This document shows positions 9,858 through 19,700 of a stretch of 64,000 nt of DNA, in pieces. A model generated the notes under the pieces. The model ran no database searches. It saw only the letters and a list, made by a program, of their open reading frames with translations, and had not been told where the DNA came from. The stretch covers positions 2,097,501 through 2,161,500 of the forward strand of contig JADJLG010000001.1 in NCBI GenBank assembly GCA_016710235.1. Reading direction: 5' to 3'. The first letter of the stretch is position 1. Every line of letters begins with the position of its first letter. This DNA is from Saprospiraceae bacterium (GTDB lineage: Bacteria > Bacteroidota > Bacteroidia > Chitinophagales > Saprospiraceae). Both the position numbers and the translations under genes were made by a program.

Positions 9858-11078
9858 TCAATGTGCTTCCCATTTTATACTAGTAAGATCTACACCTTCT
9901 TTGTACATTTCCCAAATAGGAGAAATGTCTCTCATATGGTTTACCCCTTGGCTAATAGCACTGATCGCATAATCTATATCTTCATCAGTTGTGAACCTTC
10001 CTAGACTAAATCTTAAAGAACTGTGTGCTAGATCGTCTCCAAGACCAAGTGCTACCAGGACATAAGAGGGTTCCAAAGATGCGGAGGTGCAAGCAGAGCC
10101 GGAAGATAAAGCGATATCCTGATTGAAGGTCATCATGAGTCCTTCCCCCTCAACGTGTTTGAAGGAAAGGTTCGTAACATGCGGCATTCTGTACACCACA
10201 CTGCCATTGATATACACTTCATCAAGTTTTGCCATCAGGGCGGCTTCCAATCTGTCCCTTAATTTGCTTAAACGGTTTGCTTCTTCAACCATTTCTAATC
10301 GTGCTAGCTCAGCTGCTTTGCCGAATCCAACAATTCCGGGAACATTTAGAGTGCCACTCCTCATACCTCTTTCATGTCCACCGCCATCCATTTGAGCAGT
10401 TACTTTGACTCTGGGCTCTTTTCTTGAAACATAAAGTGCACCAATGCCTTTAGGTCCATACATTTTGTGGGCTGAAAAAGCCATAATATGGACTCCATTT
10501 TCTCTTGGATTGACAGGAATTTTACCCACGGCTTGAGTGGCATCACTCATAAAAAGAACTCCATGCTCAGCACAGATATCTCCGATAGCCTTTATCGGTT
10601 GGATTACACCAGTTTCATTGTTTGCCCACATGACACATACCAAAATGGTTTTTTGTGTAATTGCATTTTCCAATTCCTCCAAAGAAATTCTACCGTCGGG
10701 CATGACGTTTAAATAGGTGATCTCTGCTCCTTGTTTTTCAAGATGTAAGCAGGTATCCAAGATAGCTTTATGTTCTGTTTTGACTGTAATAATGTGGTTT
10801 CCTTTGCGCGCATACATCTCAAATACGCCTTTGATTCCCAGATTATCTGCTTCGGTAGCACCGGATGTGAAAATGATTTCCTTCTCATCGGCTCCGATAA
10901 GTAGAGCGATTTGTTTCCTCGCTTCATCAACAGCATCTTCAGCTTCCCATCCGAAAGGGTGGGACCTTGAAGCTGCATTTCCCGGTTTTTCAAAAAAATA
11001 GGGTAGCATTGCCTCCACAGCTCTTGGATCACAAGGAGTTGTGGCGTTATTGTCAAGATAGATTTTTTTCAGTTGCAT
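9858..11078 (-). CDS. iscS: Cysteine desulfurase IscS
   Basis: A 406-residue PLP enzyme that takes sulfur from cysteine, giving alanine and a protein persulfide for Fe-S assembly and tRNA thiolation. Visible features are the N-terminal YLDNNATTP, H104 in the TEHKA motif, the PLP lysine K205 in SAHKMYGPKG, and the catalytic C330 in the SSGSACTSAS loop. Length, loop and the C-terminal IKWEAH ending match the IscS branch closely and the SufS or NifS branches less well. It is the first gene of the iscSUA set, with a 356-base gap to the divergent meaB gene. No iscR regulator is adjacent. Confidence 0.95.
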   Translation of the reverse strand: MQLKKIYLDNNATTPCDPRAVEAMLPYFFEKPGNAASRSHPFGWEAEDAVDEARKQIALLIGADEKEIIFTSGATEADNLGIKGVFEMYARKGNHIITVKTEHKAILDTCLHLEKQGAEITYLNVMPDGRISLEELENAITQKTILVCVMWANNETGVIQPIKAIGDICAEHGVLFMSDATQAVGKIPVNPRENGVHIMAFSAHKMYGPKGIGALYVSRKEPRVKVTAQMDGGGHERGMRSGTLNVPGIVGFGKAAELARLEMVEEANRLSKLRDRLEAALMAKLDEVYINGSVVYRMPHVTNLSFKHVEGEGLMMTFNQDIALSSGSACTSASLEPSYVLVALGLGDDLAHSSLRFSLGRFTTDEDIDYAISAISQGVNHMRDISPIWEMYKEGVDLTSIKWEAH

Positions 11079-11300
11079 ATCTCAGTTTCAAACGCGAAAA
11101 GCTTTAAATGGTTTAATTGTATCTGCCTGTATATAAAGGAGTTATGGGTCTTATTCTGTCCTATTAATAATCATTTGCTTTCCATTCCTCAGTTTGATTT
11201 GAAATCAAAAAGGAAGGAGTTCAGAATCAACATCTTATCCAATTTCAGTTTTTATTAGTTTACAGTGAAATTGTATAACTTCCTTGATTTATCATTTATT

Positions 11301-11339
11301 GGCCAAAATTTCAATAGCCTTTTGGTTAAAATTTTGGTC
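11301..11339. repeat. Inverted repeat in the iscS-meaB divergent intergenic region
   Basis: Ten-base arms (11301-11310 and 11330-11339) are complementary apart from one G-T pair and are separated by 19 bases. They sit in the 356-base region (11079-11434) between the divergent iscS and meaB genes, nearer meaB. The region is otherwise AT-rich with no credible gene. The repeat could be an operator or an RNA hairpin, but there is no direct evidence of function. Confidence 0.4.
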
Positions 11340-11434
11340 AGATTGCAGCATTATCTTAAATTTACATCTGATATTCTTATCATTATATATTGTCATTATT
11401 ATTAATATTGAAAAAAAATATTGAATTAGACAAA

Positions 11435-12406
11435 ATGCTTGAGGCGCTGTTGAGAGGTGACAGAAGCGCTCTGGCGAATGCAATTACCTTGGCTGAAAGT
11501 AAACTTGCCATTGACAAAAAACTTACAAGAGAACTCTTGAGTTTGCTTCCACCTAATGAAAGAAAAACAAGAAGGATTGGTATTTCCGGGCCTCCAGGTG
11601 TAGGTAAAAGCTCTCTAATAGAAAAATTAGGACTGCGTTACGTTGAACTGGGTCATAAAGTGGCAGTACTCAGTGTAGACCCATCCAGTCAAAGAACAAA
11701 AGGCAGTATTCTCGGAGATAAAACCAGGATGGCAGAACTGGCTTTAAAATCCGCAGCATTCATTAGACCTTCTTCTGCAGGATCAATTCTTGGTGGTTTG
11801 AATGAGTCGACTTACCGCACCATCAAAATTTGTGAATCTGCCGGTTATGATACCATAATAATAGAGACGGTGGGTGCAGGTCAATCTGAACATGCTGTAT
11901 CAGATTTGTGTGATTGCCTTATTGTCGTTCAACCACCGGTAGGCGGCGATGATATGCAGGCCATTAAAATGGGATTATTGGAATGGGCGGACATACTCGT
12001 GATCAATAAAGCAGATGGTGATTTACTTCAAAAAGCAAAAGAATCTGCCGGTTACCTTCAAAATGCAATTCAGTTTAGGATCTCACGTTGGAGAGATTGG
12101 AAAATTCCAATTATCCTTGCCTCAGCTGTTTTGCCAAATGGGGTGATAAATTTATTCGAGAAAATTGATCTTTTTTTCATCAGGCATTCTGATTCAGGTG
12201 GCATCAATCAGCTTAGACAGAATCAGAGCCTGAATTTCTTTGATCAGGAGTGGCCTAGAGCTTTGATTTCAACTTTGGAAGAGAATGAATATTTCCAAAA
12301 AGAGTTAAGAAAATATCAAGAAATGCTTAAGAGTGGACAAATTCAGGCAGATTATGCAGTAGAACTGATGATTCAGTATATTTTTGCAAACTTTAATGAA
12401 AACTAA
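11435..12406 (+). CDS. meaB: MeaB/ArgK-family GTPase (methylmalonyl-CoA mutase chaperone)
   Basis: A G3E-type P-loop GTPase. From the ATG chosen here the Walker A loop GPPGVGKS is at residues 52-59. The family signatures VDPSSQRTKGSILGDKTRM and SSAGSILGGL follow, then ETVGAGQSE (switch II region) and NKAD (guanine specificity). MeaB protects and reloads adenosylcobalamin-dependent methylmalonyl-CoA mutase. No mutase gene lies in the window. The frame stays open upstream with TTG candidates at 11390 and 11408, but ATG 11435 places the helix ALLRGDRSALANAITLAES at the usual distance from the N-terminus. It ends three bases before the M23 peptidase start, suggesting co-transcription. Family assignment is firm; the partner is inferred. 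Confidence 0.9.
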   Translation: MLEALLRGDRSALANAITLAESKLAIDKKLTRELLSLLPPNERKTRRIGISGPPGVGKSSLIEKLGLRYVELGHKVAVLSVDPSSQRTKGSILGDKTRMAELALKSAAFIRPSSAGSILGGLNESTYRTIKICESAGYDTIIIETVGAGQSEHAVSDLCDCLIVVQPPVGGDDMQAIKMGLLEWADILVINKADGDLLQKAKESAGYLQNAIQFRISRWRDWKIPIILASAVLPNGVINLFEKIDLFFIRHSDSGGINQLRQNQSLNFFDQEWPRALISTLEENEYFQKELRKYQEMLKSGQIQADYAVELMIQYIFANFNEN

Positions 12407-12409
12407 CTG

Positions 12410-14125
12410 ATGCGGAAAATCTTTTGGACTTTGTTATTGATGAGCTTTAGTTTCAAAGAAGTAGGAAACGATTGTGTTTCTACTGACCCAAGTCCATTTG
12501 TTTTAAGTTCGCCTGTGCGCAATCCCATTTCAATGACCGGTAGCTTTGGAGAGCTCAGGAATAATCATTTCCACGCAGGTATCGACATTAGATCGGCAAC
12601 TGGGGTAGGAGGTGATGAGATTCTTGCAGCGGCCACAGGATTCGTTCGCAAAATTTCCATCAGCAGTACAGATTACGGTAAATCAATTTACATTGAGCAT
12701 CCCAATGGATATACTACACTCTATGCACATCTTGAAAAATTTCGGCCTGATTTGGATGCTGCAGTGAAAACACATCAATATAAAGTTCAAAAGTTTGAAA
12801 CAGATATAGATTTTAGCCCTAAGGACTGGCCGGTAACTGTCGGTGACCTGATCGGTTATATGGGAAATACAGGAGCCAGTAAAGGGGCTCATTTGCATTT
12901 TGAGTTGAGAGAAACGAATTCATCGGAAGTCCTGGATCCTGCAGAGTATGGTGTTCCTATTCAGGATAATATAGCACCTTTGATTAGACGAGTCAAACTT
13001 TATGGTTTTGATTCCCAGGGCAATGAATCTTCAAGTCAAATTTTTTATGCATCAAAACTGAATAAATCAACTCATTTGATCAGTGTACCGGGAGATATGT
13101 TTAGCCTCGGTGTCGATGCCTTAGATAGGTCTAATAATTCATGGAATTGGACAGGAGTAAAATCTATAGAGATGAAAGTAGATGGCATAGTGGTCTATCA
13201 GTTTTCAACGGATCATTGGTCTCTGGAAGATACGAGGTGTGTCAACGCACATATTGATTATCCATCTAAGTTGAATGCACAGGGGCAATTTCAGAGATGT
13301 TTCAAACTTAAAGGCAACCGTATAGGCTTATACAAGGTTTTGCAAAATGAAGGTACATTCTTTATGGCTGATGGGTTCGATCACAATGTAAGTCTCACAG
13401 TAAAAGACTCGCGCCACAATGAGAGCTCAGTTCATTTTTTAGTGCGTAAAGTGCCTTACACCAAGAAATCAAAGAATGAAGACCTGGATCAGGTATTGCA
13501 TTACGATACCGATAACTTAGTTCAGTTCCAAAGCGGCTATTTTCATATTCCTGCTGGTAGTTTATACGACAACTCCTTTTATAGATCCGACTCTATCATA
13601 AATTCTTCTGCAATGGCATTGTGCAACTGGATAGGTTGTTATCCGGGAAAAGATCCATTACATGGAGAAATCGAAATCGCACTCCGCCCAACAAGACAAA
13701 TGGATCCGGGAGAACTCGACAAATGTTTTGTTGCAGTCAAACGGGGCTCAAGCTATGTGTCTTGTGGAGGGAAATGGATGGACGGATATCTAAAATCGAC
13801 ATATAAGTCCTTAGGGTATTATTCCATTATGATGGATACAATGGCGCCAAGAATAGCTCCTATTACTTATAAGTTTAATATGCATAACAATAAGTATATG
13901 TCATTCCGAATTCAGGATAATATTCCTGCATTAGGATCAGCTGAACATCCACGATGTGATGCGTATCTAGATGGGCAATGGATTTTGATGGAGTATGATG
14001 CGAAAAACCACTTGATCAAACATCAGTTCGAAGATTGGCTGAGCCCGGGCAAACATGAGCTGATACTGGTGGCTACAGATGATCGTCAAAATTCCAGGTC
14101 GTATACTTACAATTTTATTCGTTAA
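12410..14125 (+). CDS. M23 (LytM) family metallopeptidase
   Basis: A 571-residue exported protein with a weak N-terminal hydrophobic segment. The LytM fold lies at about residues 35-185: the zinc ligands are in HFHAGIDI (H-x3-D) and HLHFELR (H-x-H), with an insert of about 40 residues between YAHLEKF and the GDLIGYMGNTG strand. The remaining 380 residues look like beta-sandwich modules without recognised motifs. M23 enzymes cut peptide cross-links in peptidoglycan, and some act only as amidase activators; the catalytic ligands here look complete. It follows meaB by three bases and precedes the peroxiredoxin gene by 32. Confidence 0.87.
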   Translation: MRKIFWTLLLMSFSFKEVGNDCVSTDPSPFVLSSPVRNPISMTGSFGELRNNHFHAGIDIRSATGVGGDEILAAATGFVRKISISSTDYGKSIYIEHPNGYTTLYAHLEKFRPDLDAAVKTHQYKVQKFETDIDFSPKDWPVTVGDLIGYMGNTGASKGAHLHFELRETNSSEVLDPAEYGVPIQDNIAPLIRRVKLYGFDSQGNESSSQIFYASKLNKSTHLISVPGDMFSLGVDALDRSNNSWNWTGVKSIEMKVDGIVVYQFSTDHWSLEDTRCVNAHIDYPSKLNAQGQFQRCFKLKGNRIGLYKVLQNEGTFFMADGFDHNVSLTVKDSRHNESSVHFLVRKVPYTKKSKNEDLDQVLHYDTDNLVQFQSGYFHIPAGSLYDNSFYRSDSIINSSAMALCNWIGCYPGKDPLHGEIEIALRPTRQMDPGELDKCFVAVKRGSSYVSCGGKWMDGYLKSTYKSLGYYSIMMDTMAPRIAPITYKFNMHNNKYMSFRIQDNIPALGSAEHPRCDAYLDGQWILMEYDAKNHLIKHQFEDWLSPGKHELILVATDDRQNSRSYTYNFIR

Positions 14126-14157
14126 GCAGATCTTGTCTCTTAACATGAAAAAGCACA

Positions 14158-14580
14158 ATGGACAATTATTTACCCAAATTTAAATTAAAAGCCGGCGATC
14201 TTTTTCCAGAATTTGGATTGCTCAATCAACATGGAAAAACTGTTCAACTTCAGGATATCGTTTCAAAGTGGCTTGTCATTTTTTTCTATCCAAAAGACAA
14301 TACGCCTACATGTACGAAAGAGGCTTGCAACCTGAGAGATCATTTTACTCAACTCCTATCTCACGATGTACATCTTTTAGGAATGAGCTCGGACACTGTA
14401 AAAAGTCACCGGAAGTTCATAGACAAATTTCATCTTCCATATGATCTTTTAGTTGATGAAAATAATAATCTAGCTAAAACACTAGGAGTATATAGCAAAA
14501 AGAAATTTATGGGAATAGTGTTTCAAGGTATCCATAGAAGTACTTTTATCTTGAATTCTGAGAAAAAATTCATGAAATAA
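14158..14580 (+). CDS. bcp: Peroxiredoxin Bcp/PrxQ, C-terminus lost to a probable frameshift
   Basis: A thiol peroxidase that reduces hydroperoxides using thioredoxin. The thioredoxin-fold core is clear: FFYPKDNTPTCTKEACNLRD holds the peroxidatic C52 and, five residues later, the resolving C57, the PrxQ arrangement. The frame stops at 14580 after 140 residues, just after a run of six A (14563-14568). In the next frame the sequence continues as IHEIIYPVVSAKHQEQILES up to a stop at 14652-14654, which is the expected Bcp C-terminal strand and helix. One extra A would restore a 165-residue protein. The cause may be an assembly or sequencing error or a true mutation. As written, the last strand and helix are missing. 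Confidence 0.9.
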   Translation: MDNYLPKFKLKAGDLFPEFGLLNQHGKTVQLQDIVSKWLVIFFYPKDNTPTCTKEACNLRDHFTQLLSHDVHLLGMSSDTVKSHRKFIDKFHLPYDLLVDENNNLAKTLGVYSKKKFMGIVFQGIHRSTFILNSEKKFMK

Positions 14581-14777
14581 TTTATCCGGTAGTCAGCGCT
14601 AAACACCAGGAACAAATTCTTGAGAGTATATCTAATCCGATTTTTTTATCTTGAAGTGAATTTTGGTTAAAAGGAAATCATTGATAAATCTTTAAAAAAA
14701 TAGCGTATATTGAGTCAATTCCGTAAGATATGGGTTATTTTTGACGCTGTATTTGAGTAAACTACGAAATTGACAAT

Positions 14778-15956
14778 ATGGATATTTTTGAACAATCGCT
14801 GCTGCTCCACAAAGACTTGAAAGGTAAGCTGGATGTTGCGAACAAGCTGGATATCCAAACCAGAGAACAACTTTCTCAAGTCTATAGTCCAGGGGTTGCT
14901 GCACCCTGCGAAGAGATTTATAAAGATCCTGGTAAAGTTTATGATTACACCATTAAGGCAAACACAATAGCAATTGTCTCTGATGGATCTGCTGTATTGG
15001 GGTTAGGCAATATAGGCCCTTTGGCTGCGATTCCTGTTATGGAAGGTAAAGCAATGCTTTTCAAAAAATTTGCTGGAATCAACGGTTTTCCAATATGCTT
15101 GAACACTCAGGATACCGAAGAAATCATACAAATTGTGAAAAACATTGCACCCGTATTCGGTGGAATCAACCTGGAAGACATTTCTTCACCTCGATGCTTT
15201 GAAATTGAGGCAAGGCTTCAAAATATAGGAATACCGGTTTTTCATGATGATCAGCATGGCACAGCTATAGTAGTTCTAGCAGCTTTATTGAATTTTTGTA
15301 GAGCTACAGGCAGAAAGATGGGAGATCTTAAAGTTGTCATCAATGGTGCTGGAGCGGCTGGAATTGCTATTGCCAGATACATCGCCAGAAAGGATCCAAT
15401 GGCTATTAATCAGCAATTGGTGAAATCGGTAATTGTGTGCGATTCAATATCGATTATACATTCACAGCGTGAAAATTTGAATGCAATGAAGCGTGAGTTA
15501 TTGACTTACATCAATCCGGACGATATTGCCGGGTCTGTATTTGATGCTCTTAAAGGAGCTGACGTTTTTATAGGTGTAAGCAAAGCCAATTTATTGAAAG
15601 AAGAGCACATTCGTTCCATGTCACCAGATCCTTTGATCTTGGCACTGGCTAATCCAATCCCTGAAATATTACCTGAAGATGCATACAAGGGTGGAGCTTT
15701 TATCGTTGGTACAGGACGGAGCGATTACAACAATCAAGTCAATAACGTATTGGCATTTCCAGGGATTTTTCTGGGTGCTCTTCAGGCAAAGGCTTCCCGA
15801 ATCAACCTAAGCATGAAATTTGCTGCTGCAGAAGCAATTGCCGCACATGTTAAGGAGCCAACCAAAGATAAAATAATACCGGATTCTTTAGATCCAACAG
15901 TGGCTACGAGTGTTGCAGAAGCAGTTCGTTCTATAGCTCTCACTCATAATTTCTAG
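14778..15956 (+). CDS. NAD(P)-dependent malic enzyme, short form
   Basis: A 392-residue enzyme for oxidative decarboxylation of malate to pyruvate and CO2, linking the TCA cycle with gluconeogenesis or NADPH supply. The catalytic tyrosine and following loop are in QVYSPGVAAPCEEI. The metal and malate motifs are in VSDGSAVLGLGNIGP, FEIEARLQ and FHDDQHGTA, and the Rossmann dinucleotide loop is INGAGAAGIAIAR. The length equals the stand-alone bacterial form and lacks the phosphotransacetylase-like domain of MaeB. Cofactor preference cannot be read from sequence alone. Its start is 123 bases downstream of the restored Bcp stop. It is convergent with the OmpA-type lipoprotein gene. Confidence 0.93.
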   Translation: MDIFEQSLLLHKDLKGKLDVANKLDIQTREQLSQVYSPGVAAPCEEIYKDPGKVYDYTIKANTIAIVSDGSAVLGLGNIGPLAAIPVMEGKAMLFKKFAGINGFPICLNTQDTEEIIQIVKNIAPVFGGINLEDISSPRCFEIEARLQNIGIPVFHDDQHGTAIVVLAALLNFCRATGRKMGDLKVVINGAGAAGIAIARYIARKDPMAINQQLVKSVIVCDSISIIHSQRENLNAMKRELLTYINPDDIAGSVFDALKGADVFIGVSKANLLKEEHIRSMSPDPLILALANPIPEILPEDAYKGGAFIVGTGRSDYNNQVNNVLAFPGIFLGALQAKASRINLSMKFAAAEAIAAHVKEPTKDKIIPDSLDPTVATSVAEAVRSIALTHNF

Positions 15957-15999
15957 AAATAAAATTTGTTGATTTGAGCTGTTATTGAGCTCATCACTG

Positions 16000-16590
16000 C
16001 TATTGGTTAAAGCGTCTTAAAGTAACTACTACACGGTTATTTATCATTCGACCTTCAATGATTTTGTTGTCCCCAACCGGATATTTTTCACCCATGCCCT
16101 CAACGATTACACGCTCATCTGCAATGCCGGCGTCTTTTAATTTTGATTTGATTGCTTGAACTCGAGCATCTGTAAGTTTGAGATTTTTTTGATCATCTCC
16201 CTCATTATCAGTATACGCTTCAATTTTAATGATCATTTTCGGAAACTCTGTCATAAATCTAGCTAGGTCCACGATTTCTTTGTCGGAGTTTGCCTTCCAT
16301 TCAGCAGTATTTGGCTTCCATTGTAGGTCTAAGAACTTAAATTCCGTGCCTAAATCATATTGGCCTGATTGAGCAAACTCAAACAACTGGTGTACCAATG
16401 TTCCTTCAGAAGGAGTTACATCTGACAACTTGCTCAATGCCATTTTTACATCTTCAGTAATAACCGGAACTGGCACAGCTGTAGATATAACCTTTGGTGA
16501 TGGATTCGCTTTCTGAGTATCATTTTTGCATGCTCCAAAAATGATAGAAGAGATGCTAAAAACTAACAAGATGAATCTTACTGAATGCAT
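16000..16590 (-). CDS. OmpA-family lipoprotein
   Basis: A 196-residue protein with a lipoprotein signal: a hydrophobic segment then a lipobox ending IFGAC, with C21 as the lipidated residue. Residues about 80-195 form an OmpA C-terminal-like domain: IKIEAYTDNEGDDQKN, then a helix with LTDARVQAIKSKL, and EGMGEKYPV followed by NNRVVVTLRR. Such domains bind diaminopimelate in peptidoglycan and tether the outer membrane. The motif usually written as G-[HY]-T-D-N is present as A-Y-T-D-N. It is a single minus-strand gene, divergent from the helicase-nuclease. Confidence 0.88.
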   Translation of the reverse strand: MHSVRFILLVFSISSIIFGACKNDTQKANPSPKVISTAVPVPVITEDVKMALSKLSDVTPSEGTLVHQLFEFAQSGQYDLGTEFKFLDLQWKPNTAEWKANSDKEIVDLARFMTEFPKMIIKIEAYTDNEGDDQKNLKLTDARVQAIKSKLKDAGIADERVIVEGMGEKYPVGDNKIIEGRMINNRVVVTLRRFNQ

Positions 16591-16794
16591 AAGGCAATAA
16601 ATTTTTGCTAAGGTAAAATCTTCACAGTCACTAAGGATATGAGATCACATTATTAACATTTATTTTGGGTTCTGCTTAGGCAACTTACATTATAAATTTG
16701 AAACATTAAACTTGAGTTTCAAATATGACCTGCTTATCTTTGGCTAAAAAGGAAAAAATACGTATTATCGCAATTGTTTGTATTAAAATGATTC

Positions 16795-19700
16795 ATGAGT
16801 CCTCAAAATGATTTCCCTGAAATAAAGACGACACCTGAAATCTCCAGGTTAAACGTATTGAGAGCCTATGGCAATCAGTACCAGCTTTTTTATGAATATG
16901 CTTTATTACATTCAGGAAAATCTGCTAAAACGTCTATCCAAATAAGCCCTGTATTATTCAGGATGGTTCGGGAAAACATTTTGAATGAAGATTCAATGGA
17001 GGCAATATTACGCTTTATGAATCTTGATATCGACAAACTCCATTTTGATGAGTTAAAAACTGAAATAGAACGCGCCAACAGAGTTTATCAAAGAATTCAG
17101 CTAAATGGTAATAACGAGTCTTCTTTCGTTGAAGAAAATGACTTGGAATATTCAAAAACCTTAAACGATGAATTCAAGAATAAAGCTGGCTACCTTATCA
17201 TTTTGGCGCCAGGCGAATCTGAAAATGAATTTTATTTTCAATTTGATGGTGGAAGTGAGAAGAAAGATAAATTGAAACTCACAAAGGAGGCTATTCAACA
17301 GAATAAATTGCTGCATGCCTTCCTGAAATTAAATATATTGCCGGTTAAGGTTCATGCACTAGAACTACAACAAATTGAGGATGAGTACCAAGCCGGGTAT
17401 CTCATTTTCTACCCAGATTATTTACTGGATATTACAGCAATTGCAGAATGTTTTTATACTGATGGAGCCAATCCTTACAAACATTTGATTTCATTATTTT
17501 ATTTTGATTCTTTCAGTAAAGCGATGTTAGCAGGTACTCTGATCAATGATTATTTGGACCAGTTGATAATTGAAAAAAACTTGAGTTTTGCTGAGGTTTT
17601 CAAAAATGTTTTTTGGACAAATCCACTGGCTTTCGTTTTGTTTTCGGACGATGAATTGCTGGAATTTAGGACAAAACTTAAAATGCAGTTTGATCACCTC
17701 AAAGCACTTGTCTCAAACCGTTTTGATGGTTTGATAGAGGATTTAGGATATTGTGACCTGGAACCTTCATTTTATTCAAGAAAATATGGCATACAGGGCA
17801 GATTAGATGTCTTTTTCAAGAACAATGAAGTTAACCGCGCTACCATAATTGAACTTAAAAGCGGTAAGCCATACAAGCCAAATTTAAATGGAATTAATAG
17901 AAATCATCATGTACAAGCAACTCTTTACAAATATTTGATCCAGTCAGTTTGGCCGGACCTCGGACAAGCCGATTGTTACATATTATATTCTGTGCTTTCA
18001 AGTGGTGCACTTCGGATTTCTCCTGAGTCTAGTTCTGATTTTTATTCGATTTTGCAGATGAGAAACCAATTGTTGTTTCTTCATTTTGCATTAGCCGGAC
18101 AATCAGAAAAACATCTTTTTGATGAATTGCATTACAGACATTTTGAAAAAATTGATTCTTTTATGCTGACGAAAGCAAAGTCAGTTGTCGATATCTATCA
18201 GAATTGTGATCAGCTCGAGAAGGAATACTTCAAAACTTATATAGCTGCAGTTGCTAGGGAGCAAATTTATTCTAAACTAGGAAGTACATCATCCGATACC
18301 GGAGTTTCAGGATTGTGGTTGGTGGATGCAAAGCAAAAAGAGATAGAATATAATTTGATTGCTGATCTAAGAATAGATGAAATAGTTCTGGAAAGAAGGG
18401 AGTTTCCTATTTTGTTATTGAAAAATAAAAATGGTAGTTCGCTCTCGCACAATTTTAGGGTCGGTGATACACTTCTACTCTACAAACAAATCCAGAATAA
18501 ACCTGATGTGATGCATCAACAGGTTTATAAGTGTACGTTGTTAGAAGTACAACCACAAATGGTTCACATCAGATTAAGATGCCGACAGTTTAGAGAAAAT
18601 ATTGATGATGTAAGTTCGATTTGGAATCTTGAACACGATCATTTAGACAGGAGTTTTATTCAGCAATACCAAAATCTACACACTTTTCTTTCTGCAGAAT
18701 CCAGGATTAGAAAACTTTACTTGTCTCAGGAAAAGCCTGTGTTAAGAACTGATGCTAGTATTTATTATGCTTCTCCGGAGTTGCGTACAGAACATTTGAC
18801 TATTATTCAGCGCATATTAAATGCACAAGATTATTTTTTACTTTGGGGACCTCCTGGTACGGGCAAGACAAGTATTATCGTAAAACATTTATGTAAGTAT
18901 TTTATTGGCTGTTCTGAAGAAAGTGTATTGCTCTTGGCATATACAAATCGAGCAGTAGATGAAATGTGTTCTGCAGCATTGGAAATAATAGAAGAAAATT
19001 CCTTGATCAGAATTGGTTCTAGATATGCCGTCCATCAAGATTTTAGACATTATTTATTGGAGGAAGTATCTATGCAGTTTAACAGTCGGGCATTGTTATT
19101 GGATCATTTACAAAAGACTAGATTGTATGCGGCTACAGTGGCTTCAATTCTTGGGAAAAAGGAATTGTTTGATGTTAAGCAGTTTGACATTTTAATCATA
19201 GATGAAGCCTCACAAATTTTGGAACCTCATATAATTGGCTTGCTTCCTCTGTTTAAACGGGTAATTTTTATAGGAGATCATTTGCAACTTCCAGCTGTAA
19301 GCGTGCAGGATGAATCTCAATCCATCATATTAAACCAAGAACTGCTTCAAGCAGGTTTCCGCTCGACGAGTGAATCATTGTTTGAACGATTGTGGAAACA
19401 ATGTGTAGTTAAGGAATGGGAGCACTGTATAGGAATGCTGCAGTCGCAGGGTAGGATGCATTTGGAAATCATGGATATTGTCAACCAATTATTCTATCAA
19501 TCCAAACTGGAGGTAATGAATCGAGACAAGAATGGTAAACAATTGAGGTTGCTATCTCATCCTGATTCCTTGTCTTCCAATCCAAATAACATATTTCCAA
19601 ATAAAAGACTTGTATTCATAGATGTTGGTAAATCAGAATCTAATTTCTCATTTAAAACTAACCGAGCTGAAGCTTTGATTGTTGCGGAATTAGTAGAGCA

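Noticed and set aside
11073..11258. A 61-codon plus-strand frame between iscS and meaB
   Set aside because: It overlaps the iscS start, its composition looks non-coding, and it sits in a divergent promoter region.
15975..15993. A 6-bp hairpin between the malic enzyme and OmpA lipoprotein genes
   Set aside because: The stem is short and no T-run follows on either strand, so it is not called a terminator.
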